Origin: Jaltomata sinuosa
Lineage: Eukaryota; Streptophyta; Magnoliopsida; Solanales; Solanaceae
Assembly (NCBI GenBank): GCA_003996215.1
Contig: QJPP01007241.1
Coordinates: forward strand, 868,001 to 932,000
DNA length: 64,000 bases
Direction of reading: 5' to 3'
Position numbers and translations under genes: made by a program. This document shows positions 55,768 through 64,000 of the stretch, one piece after another. The notes under the pieces were generated by a model. That model had not been told where the DNA came from, did not search any database, and was given only the letters and a program-made list of their open reading frames with translations. Each line of letters starts with the position of its first letter. Positions within the stretch are counted from its first letter, which is position 1.

Positions 55768-57165
55768 TGTTAGGATATACTATTAACCATGCATTTTGAT
55801 ATAGTATTATTTATTGAATGATTATTTATTTATTTATTTAATTCAATAAAGTATTACATGAAATAGATCATTTTGTCATATATGTGTCCTCAACTTATAT
55901 AGTAGATGATTTGGTGTATAGAGTTTGAGCTTATACACAGAAGATTAAATCATCAGTTCTTATAAGTTAAAGTTATAGTTCACAATCGTAGATGGAATTT
56001 GGACAAACCATCAGAATGATTGTAGCACGAGATTAAAAGTAATTTATCTTGATTACGAGAACGGTATAGTTCTAACTTCTCGTGCTAGTGCATTTTGTAT
56101 GTATTGAACAGGACCGAGTAGAGATAGATGTTTTAGACTGATTGATAAAAACATATTCTCTAAACTATTAAATGTACTTATATTCTCAATCTTGATATAA
56201 CTATTATGAGCTGTATATATTAATTATCGTTTTGATTTATTAAAAGGCGAGATCCTGAGATGGGTCAATATGCTTGATAGATTGGATGATAATAATATAT
56301 ATTAGTGAAATAATAAGTTAGTTGATGGAATCAATGTCTCGGTATAGAGATTGATGATACGCCTTTTATGAGAAGCTTATAAGTTTTCATGTGTAAACCC
56401 GGCTGGTGGATTTATGAATCCGACATATGAAATAAGTTAACTATTGCTCTAAAGGAAATTAATCATTAATTAAATTCGTCAGTAATTTAATTTATTGATT
56501 AGTATTTGTAATCTTAACATGGGGAATTACATAAGTGTTTAATAGGGAATTATGAAATATAAATAGAGGAGTGCAATTACGAATTTCTAGTGGAATGATT
56601 TGTAATTTATTATGGTAAGAATAATTTAAATTAATATTTTAAATTATTTCCATAATAGGGAGCCTCATTAATTAATTTTATGGTCCCTACAGTGCCCATA
56701 TATAACTAGAACTCAGAATCCTATTTTCTAGGGGAAAGGGAAAAATGAAAAAGAAAAAAGAAAAAAAAAAAGGGGTACACGTTTGTTTCTTTGTTTTTGA
56801 AACAAAAAGTACACTTTTGTTTTTCTTGGTTTTGAAACAACATATGTTTCTTATTCTCCCTTTTGAATTGGGAGAGCTCCTATATAAACAGGGGTACTTC
56901 CAACCTAGAAATAAGAATTAAGTTTTCTGCACAATATTTGCCCACCTAAGTATTGAGAGAGTTCAGCTGTAAATTTGAGATCACTCGAGAAGACCGTAGA
57001 ATTGAAGTTGGACTTGCTTCAAGATTTCTGCTCACGATTCAAGAGATAATTCTTGGTTAATTTTCAGCATACTTGATGTGTACTACGTTTTGGTACTTGT
57101 TGTCTATTATTCATGTAAGTAGTATGTTCCTGGAATGCTTCCGTTGCGTGCACTACTTTTCAACA
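55768..57165 (+). repeat. 5' LTR of copia-2
   Basis: 1398 bp. A TATA-like CTATATAAAC at about 56880 is the likely core promoter of the element, with the transcript starting shortly after. A poly-purine-rich GAAAAAG stretch lies at about 56745-56772. Confidence 0.9.
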
Positions 57166-57631
57166 ATTGGTATCAGAGCCACGCTTACATCTAAATAGAT
57201 AATAAGTAATAAACGTATGTTCAATTATGCGTGAGAATAGATGGCAACAGTGTATAATTTTTTCCTAGTAATTGTTGTAATATTCTAATTTTATTTGGGA
57301 GTTCTTTAATTTTGTATTATTGAACCCAAAGAAATTTGAATTTCGAAAACAAGAGGAAAAATCAACTGTTGGGTATATTTTTTTTGTTTCACATGAATGT
57401 TGACGGTGTCCCATGATTCTTGAAGAAATTAATTCTGAAAAGTTTTGAATTAATAAAAGCATGTTTTAGTACAATATAATATTCAATGGATTATTCCAAT
57501 ATTGTTCTCAACATGTCACCGTTTTCATTATGTGTATGATGCATGAGATGGTATGGAGACATTGATGTGATATTTTTTCTGAAAAAAAAATTTATGAAAA
57601 ATTTGTAGAAAGAAAAATTCAATTGGTCATA

Positions 57632-58300
57632 AAAGTTCGTTCTCATGATCACCTAGATTAAATAGTATTGAAGTATTAAGTTTATATGTTGGCTTAGACC
57701 TTCCTCCATATCGGATGAATTTAATACAAGTCAATATGTATTTAATTGCTAGTTTGATAATCTGTATTAACTCTCCTAACTGAGTGATACATGATTGGAT
57801 CAATGTAACTAAGGTTTTGATTTTCACTTGACTTAAACTAACAGTATACTCTCCATCTGAGTTAGATCTGTGAAAGTTTATGGAGTGAATAATCGGTCAT
57901 TACATATGTGTATACATATGTGTGTGAGATGGTATATTGAATGAACTGTATAATTTGGTGTAATTTTTTGGAAAATTTTAGAGTACATAAATTTGAAACA
58001 AATATTTGTTTGGTGATCAAAAGTTTCATTCCCATAAATACCAAGATTAAATAGTAATGAAGTATTAAGTTTATGTGCTGGCTTAGACCTTCCTCCATAT
58101 CGGATAAATTCAATACAAGTCACTACGTATTTAATTACTAGTTTGATAATCTGTATTAACTCTCCTTAACTGAGTAATATATGATTGGATCAATGTAACT
58201 AGGATTTTGATTTTCACTTGACTTAAACTAACAGTACACTCTCCATATGAGTTAGGTCTGTAAGAGTTCATGGAGTGAATAATCGGTCATCATATATGTG
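57632..58300 (+). repeat. Tandem ~389-bp duplication in the copia-2 leader
   Basis: The segment with 'tattaagtttatatgttggc', 'cttcctccatatcgga' and 'gatcaatgtaacta' at 57632-57905 recurs at 58020-58300 (for example AAGTATTAAG at 57671 and 58060). Both copies lie between the primer-binding site and gag. They are non-coding. Confidence 0.85.
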
Positions 58301-58447
58301 TATTGCATGAGTAGTTCTCCAATCCTATCGATTGGCTATTTGAGATGCATGAATATATATGTATATGATGAGTTTGAATTTAATTGTTCAATGTTTATAT
58401 GATTGTTTTGTTGATCTATTGTAATTTTTTTCAATCTTAGATTCAAT

Positions 58448-59073
58448 ATGTCTTTTATTACCTCCCTTAGCACTATTATGAGTCAATATAAATTTGAGGG
58501 TCATAACTTTATTGAGAAAGCTTCTACTTCTAAACTGAAAGGTGAAAAGAAGAACAAAAAGACTCACAATGCTAAGAAAGTTGTAGCTCTAACTGGAGGC
58601 ATGAAAAAGCCTAACGGCAAGTGTTTTCATTGCAAGATGTCAAGCCATTGGATGGCACATTGTCCAGTTTTCTTAGCCAAGCAGAAAACAAGCTGGATAA
58701 CTCACTTTCACTTGTCATTGAAACGTGTTTAGCGGCTGTTTCTACCACGTCATGGTGTGTAGACTCAGGAGTCACTGATCACATCTGCACTACAATGCAG
58801 GAGTTTCAAGAAACGCGCAAGCTGATTAGAGGTGAAGTTAGTGTTTTTCAAGCCGATGGCTCAGCAGCTCCAGCTTTAGCATTAGGAAATGTTAGTATCT
58901 CGTTTGGTAGTGGTAGAGTTTTAATTTTAAAAGACGCATTATATGCACCTGCTGTTAGAAGAAATTTGATTTCAGTTTCTAGAGCTTTAAGAGATAGTTA
59001 TAATGTTAATTTTTCTTATAACGATTGTGTTATTAGCTATAATAAATATTTTTTATCTCTGCTGGTACATTGA
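58448..59073 (+). pseudogene. copia-2 gag (internally deleted) and protease
   Basis: The ATG at 58448 opens a frame of only 94 codons. It goes from about 25 residues of N-terminal sequence straight to the basic, Lys-rich region and one CCHC knuckle (CFHCKMSSHWMAHC), so most of the capsid region is missing. An overlapping frame (58621-59073) carries the protease motif CVDSGVTDH, with the catalytic Asp kept, and the RNLISVS block. The shift between them and another in the T-run at about 59047 break the polyprotein. Confidence 0.8.
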
Positions 59074-60001
59074 TTGATGATATTTTTATTATTAATGTCT
59101 CTCCTGAACTGCAGCAAACCATTGAACTGAATAATGTTAACCTTTCTAGTAAAAGAAAACGATTTTCTGAATTTAATGAGACCTATTTATGGCACTTGCG
59201 TCTATGTCATATAAATCTAGACATGATTTCAAGGTTGGTTTGAGATGGACCTTTAGGTTCATTAAAAGTGGAGGCACTACCAACATGTGAATCCTGTTTA
59301 GAAGGAAAAATGACTAAGAGACCTTTTCCCTCAAAAGGGAATAGAGACAATGATAAACTAGAGTTAATTCATTCTGATTTGTGTGGCCCGATAAACGTTC
59401 AAGCGAGAGGTGGTTATGAGTATTTCGTGACTTTCATTGATGACTACTCAAAATATGGATATATTTATTTGTTGCGTCGTAAGTCTGAATGCTTTGAGAA
59501 ATTCAAAGAGTTTAAGGTAGAAACGGAGAAACGACATGGAAAATATATCAAGTCACTACGATCTGATCGTGGTGGCAAGTACCTCTCTACAGAGTTCATT
59601 AGTTACTTATCAGAACAAGGAATTACGTCTCAAATATCTGCACCTAGAATGCCACAATAAAATAGTGTAGCGGAAAGAAGAAATTGGACTCTTTTAGAAA
59701 TGGTTAGATCTATGATGAGTTACTCTGATTTGCCTTTTTCATTTTGGGGATATGCACTAGAAACTGCAAACTATATTTTGAACTTAGTTCCTCTAAGTCT
59801 GTACCTGTGACACCCATAGAACTATGGACTGGGCACAAACCTAGTTTGAAACATGTTCGGATTTGGGGATGTCCAGCACATGTGCTGAAAGGGAAGACAG
59901 AAAAATTGAAACCAAGAACAGAAGTTTGTACTTTTATTGGGTACCCTAAGGGAACGAAAGGTGGTCTGTTTTATAATCCTATAGAAAAGAAGGTTATTTG
60001 A
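59074..60001 (+). pseudogene. copia-2 integrase
   Basis: WHLRLCH and CESCLEGK mark the zinc-binding part. HSDLCGP and SDRGGKY carry two catalytic Asp residues, and VAERRN the Glu. Stops fall at 59241-59243 and 59658-59660, a one-base shift lies near 59790, and a stop at 59999-60001 ends the FIGY region. Several lesions make it non-functional as read. Confidence 0.85.
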
Positions 60002-62080
60002 AGTACAAATGCCAAGTTTTTAGAAAGAAATTTTTTAACAAACCACGTTCCTAGAAGTAAATTAATTTTACAGGAATTAAGCAATGAGATAACGATTCAA
60101 AATCAATCTACTAACAATAATGAAAATCAAAATCAAACCCCAGATGTTAGAATTAACATACCATTACTTTTTAGTAGTGGAAGAGATATTGATGAACAAA
60201 CAGTCCCAAGAGTACAAGATTCTGAGAATTCATTGCATCAAAATAGTGGGAGTAGTATTGAGGAAATTGCACTAGAGGAAGAAGTCATTGATATTCCCAC
60301 ACCGCAAGGTGATGAAAATAACATAGAGACTCAAGATCCTATGAATGATGTGGTTCAACCACAATATCATACTAGTGCACCTCTTTCGGTACCTGCCCCT
60401 CTTATAGAGCCTCATCGTAGTGGGAGAGAGATAAGAAAACCAATTCGGTATGCACTCTTGGGAGAGTCTTTTGACAGAATCCCTGAAGAGTTGAATATCG
60501 AACCCGTGAATTACGACGAAGCACTACAGGATAAATATGCAAAAAAATGGATTGTTGCTATGAAATCAGAAATAGAGTCCATGTATTCCAATAAAGTCTG
60601 GGATCTTGTAGAACCACCTGTAGATGGAGTCAAACCCATTGGATGCAAGTGGATCTATAAGAAAAAGAGAGGAGTAGACGGAAAAGTGCAAACTTACAAA
60701 GCTAGGCTTGTTGCAAAAGGGTTTACTCAAAAAGAAGGGATCGATTATGAGGAAACCTTTTCGCCAGTAGACATGCTTAAGTCTATTAGAATTCTCTTAT
60801 CCATTGCTGCTCATTATTATTATGAGATTTGGCAAATGGATGTCAAGACAGCTTTCCTTAGTGGAAGTATTGATGAAAGCATTTTTATGCGACAACCAGA
60901 CGGTTTCATTTAAAAAGGGCAAGAACACATGTTGTGCAAGCTTAAAAGATCCATTTATGGATTAAAGCAAGCTTCTAGGGCATGGAACACTTGTTTTGAC
61001 AATGCGGTTAAAACTTTTGGTTTTGAGCAATGTCTTGATGAATCTTGTGTGTACAAGAAGTGGATTGGGGATAAGGTGGTTTTTCTGGTATTGTATGTAG
61101 ATGATATCTTGCTCATAGAAAATAATGTGGCCTTGTTGAATTCAGTTAAGGAATGGTTGTCCAGTAATTTTGATATGAAGGATTTGGGAGAAGCTGCTCA
61201 CATCCTTGGGATCAAGGTTCTACGTGATCGCAAGAAAAGGATGTTAGGCTTATCTCAAGCTCTTTACATTGACACTATTCTTACCAGGTTCAGCATGCAT
61301 GATTCCAAGAAAGGATTTCTTCCTTTCAGACATGGAATTTCTCTATCTAAGGATCAATGTCCTAATACAAATGAGGAGACAGAAAACATGAAGGCGGTTC
61401 CTTATGCATCAGCTGTAGGAAGCCTCATATATGCGATGTTGTGTACTAGACCTGATATCTACTTTGTTGTAGGTATGGTTAGCTGATTTCAGTCTAATCC
61501 TGGACGAGAACATTGGACAGCAGTTAAGCATATAATCAAGTATCTGAAAAGGACTAGGGAGTACATGCTAGTCTACCATTCGAATGAGTTAGTGCCAACA
61601 GGGTACACAGACTCAGATTTCTAGTCTGACAAGAACTCCCGTAAGTCGACCTCTGGAAATGTGTTTACCTTGGGAGGTGCAGCCGTTGTTTGGAGGAGCA
61701 TCAAGCAAACTTGTGTTGCTGATTCCACCATGAAAGCCGAGTATGTAGCAGCCTCTGAGGTAGCTAAGGAGGCGATATGGCTCAGAAACTTTCTAAAAGA
61801 CTTGGCGGTAGTCCCTGCGATAGAAGCCCCACTTACTATTTATTGTGACAATAGTGGTGTGGTTGTAAATTCAAAGGAACCACGAAGTCATAAGAGGGCA
61901 AAACACATTGAGCGTAAGTACCATTTGATTCGAGACATAGTGCAGAGAGGAGATGTGGTGGTTGCGAAGATTGCATCAGAGAACAACCTGGCAGACCCTT
62001 TCACAAAAGCCTTGCCACAAAAGTCTTTTGATAGGCATGTAGAAGGAATGGGTGTTAGAGTTGTAGGTGCATGGTTATGA
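60002..62080 (+). pseudogene. copia-2 reverse transcriptase and RNase H
   Basis: RT: WIYKKK, KARLVAKGF, YGLKQASRAWN and the catalytic YVDD. RNase H: TDSDF, STSG, DNSGVVV and the C-terminal ADPFTKALP. Stops lie at 60911-60913, 61484-61486 and 61622-61624. The RNase H frame closes at about 62080, just before the polypurine tract and right LTR. Confidence 0.88.
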
Positions 62081-62095
62081 GTCTAAGTGGGAGAT

Positions 62096-63463
62096 TGTTA
62101 GAATATACTATTAACCATGCGTTTTGATATAGTATTATTTATTGAATGATTATTTATTCATTTATTTAATTCAATAAAGTATTACATGAAATAGATCATT
62201 TTGTCATATATGTGTCCTCAACTTATATAGTAGATGATTTGGTGTATAGAGTTTGAGCTTATACACAGAAGATTAAATCATCAGTTCTTATAAGTTAAAG
62301 TTATAGTTCACAATCGTAGATGGGAAATTTGGACAAACCATCAGAATGATTGTAGCACGAGATTAAAAGTAATTTATCTTGATTACGAGAACGGTATAGT
62401 TCTAACTTCTCGTGCTAGTGCATTTTGTATGTATTGAACAGGACCGAGTAGAGATAGATGTTTTAGACTGATTGATAAAAATATATTCTCTAAACTATTA
62501 AATGTACTTATATTCTCAATCTTGATATAACTATTATGAGCTGTATATATTAATTATCGTTTTGATTTATTAAAAGGCGAGATCCTGAGATGGGTCAATA
62601 TGCTTGATAGATTGGATGATAATAATATATATTGGTGAAATAATAAGTTAGTTGATGAATCCATGTCTCGGTATAGAGATTGATGATACGCCTTTTATGA
62701 GAAGCTTATAAGTTTTCATGTGTAAACCCGGCCGGTGGATTTATGAATCCGACATATGAAATAAGTTAAGTATTGCTCTAAAGGAAATTAATCATTAATT
62801 AAATTCGTCAGTAATTTAATTTATTGATTAGTATCTGTAATCTTAACATGGGGAATTACATAAGTGTTTAATAGGGAATTATGAAATATAAATAGAGGAG
62901 TGCAATTACGAATTTCTAGTGGAATGATTTGTAATTTATTATGGTAAGAATAATTTAAATTAATATTTTAAATTATTTCCATAATAGGGAGCCTAATTTT
63001 GTGATTGCCCATATTTAACTAGAACTCAGAATCCTATTTTCTAAGGAAAAGGGAAAAAGGAAAAAGAAAAAAGAAAAAAAAGGGGTACACGTTTGTTTCT
63101 TTGATTTTGAAATAAAAAGTACACTTTTGTTTTTCTTGGTTTTGAAACATATGTTTCTTATTCTCCCTTTTGAGAGAGCTCCTATATAAATAAGGGTTCT
63201 TCCAACCTAGAAATAAGAATTAAGTTTTCTGCATAATATTTGTTCACTCAAGTATTGAGAGAGTTCAGATGTAAATTCGGGATCACTGGAGAAGACCGTA
63301 GAATTGAAGTTGGATTTGCTTCAAGATTCTTGCTCACGCTTCAAGAGGTAATTCTTGGTTAATTTTCAGCATACTTGATGTGTACTACGTGTTGGTACTT
63401 GTTGTCTATTATTCATGTAAGCAGTATGTTCCTTGCTTCCGTTGCGTGCACTGTTTTCCAACA
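62096..63463 (+). repeat. 3' LTR of copia-2
   Basis: 1368 bp, paired with 55768-57165. It lacks a few short segments present in the left LTR (for example around 62995, where 'cattaattaattttatgg' is replaced). Confidence 0.9.
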
Positions 63464-63702
63464 ATATGCATATCTCACATGCTCAGTACATTTTATAGTA
63501 CTGACCGCATACTTCTTTGTGTTGCATTCTATTATGATGTAGATTTTATAGCCTGTTCCCAGACTCACTTTGGTTAAGCTTCCGCTCTATATGTTTATGT
63601 TCAGTTTTTAAGCCATGCTAATGACAAAGGGTTAGTTTGGGATCACTTGTGGTCTCAGGTCCCGTGTTACGTCCAGGGGTAGGCTCGGGGCATGACATTC
63701 AT

Positions 63703-64000
63703 ATGTAGGCCAATTGCTCAAATCACACAATAATATTATGCTTTTTAGTATAGTTTTCTTTTTCATCTGATTTGTCGCATCTATAATTTACAATTATTAG
63801 CTTTCGCATGACTCCCTCTCAATTTCGATCCCAACATATGTTTCACGTTTCCGCTAACAATATCGATAACTATTGAAAACATCAGTTTGCGAAATAAGAA
63901 AGTGAAAAAAATAATAGAAAAGAAACAATATGGTACCGATCGAAGAGTAATCATTTTGGCAAATAGATACAAATCAATTACCATATTCAACTCTTATCAA
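63703..64000. other. Right-edge spacer, no gene seen
   Basis: AT-rich sequence after the gypsy solo LTR. A 69-codon minus-strand frame at 63781-63990 has no recognisable motif. Confidence 0.4.

Larger units (their letters stand above)
55768..63463 (+). mobile_element. Ty1/copia retrotransposon copia-2, structurally complete
   Basis: The LTRs are 55768-57165 and 62096-63463 (TGTTAG...CAACA), flanked by ATATG at 55763-55767 and 63464-63468. The primer-binding site TGGTATCAGAGCC lies at 57168-57180, complementary to initiator Met-tRNA. A polypurine tract, AAGTGGGAGAT, adjoins the right LTR. Order is gag, protease, integrase, RT, RNase H. The two LTRs differ at roughly thirty positions plus several indels by eye, about 2%, less than copia-1. 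The genes carry at least six stops and two frameshifts, so it needs proteins from elsewhere to move. Confidence 0.92.
53909..63697 (+). mobile_element. Second Ty3/gypsy-type solo LTR, split by copia-2
   Basis: The left part (53909-55767) starts TGTAACACCCC and the right part (63469-63697) ends GGGGCATGACA. TTCAT is duplicated outside (53904-53908 and 63698-63702). Without copia-2 it is about 2.09 kb. It contains many CACGG/CCGTG and ACGACGG-type palindromes (54.25-54.55 kb). No internal domain or second LTR is visible, so it is a solo LTR. Family assignment is by terminal sequence only. Confidence 0.8.

Overview
The window is nuclear DNA from a flowering plant, almost certainly Solanum (tomato/potato group). 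It carries a same-strand cluster of coiled-coil NLR resistance genes of the I2/R3a family, intron-rich low-GC gene structure, Solanaceae-type dispersed repeats and nested LTR retrotransposons. Placement in the I2/R3 region of chromosome 11 is inferred from family resemblance only.

Layout. (1) 1-5.3 kb: the 3' two thirds of an NLR (G1, cut by the window edge) and a small NLR 3' relic. (2) 5.3-9.1 kb: AT-rich spacer with a four-copy ~125-bp tandem repeat, a 230-bp direct repeat and SINE-like pieces. (3) 9.1-13.1 kb: NLR pseudogene G2 with four frameshifts. (4) 15.3-20.7 kb: an importin-alpha-like gene. I can assemble it as 21 exons that stay in frame throughout (796 codons). Its first half contains a tandemly duplicated five-exon unit. 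A myosin XI gene fragment lies just behind it on the other strand. (5) 22.6-23.1 kb: a retroposed, intact 56-codon copy of the ribosomal protein S29 gene with poly(A) tail and target-site duplication. (6) 25.9-30.2 kb: NLR pseudogene G3, broken in the P-loop and in the LRRs. (7) 30.6-36.0 kb: Helitron-like sequence, two Stowaway-type MITEs, a decayed NLR 3' relic and a Mutator-type MITE. (8) 36.2-40.0 kb: G4, the only complete intact NLR (1249 aa). (9) 41.7-52.6 kb: a four-element nest. A LINE 3' fragment is split by a Ty1/copia element, which is itself split by a 2.9-kb Ty3/gypsy-type solo LTR (in integrase) and a 2.5-kb Helitron (in gag). Each inner junction shows the expected target site. 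(10) 52.8-53.2 kb: an elongation factor 2 pseudogene fragment. (11) 53.9-63.7 kb: a second gypsy-type solo LTR split by a second, younger copia element.

How it fits together. The NLR copies share not only coding sequence but also 5'-leader introns, 3'-UTR introns and kilobases of flank. The cluster therefore grew by duplication of large blocks, and the blocks were afterwards marked by insertions (MITE, retrogene, LTR piece) whose empty sites can still be read in the sister blocks. Only G4 looks able to encode a full immune receptor. The importin-alpha-like gene is the most unusual object. Its C-terminal ARM core resembles importin alpha, its importin-beta-binding region is reduced to a short basic patch, and its N-terminal half has been expanded by exon-block duplication. 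Two damaged splice sites lie in exons that could be skipped without changing the frame.
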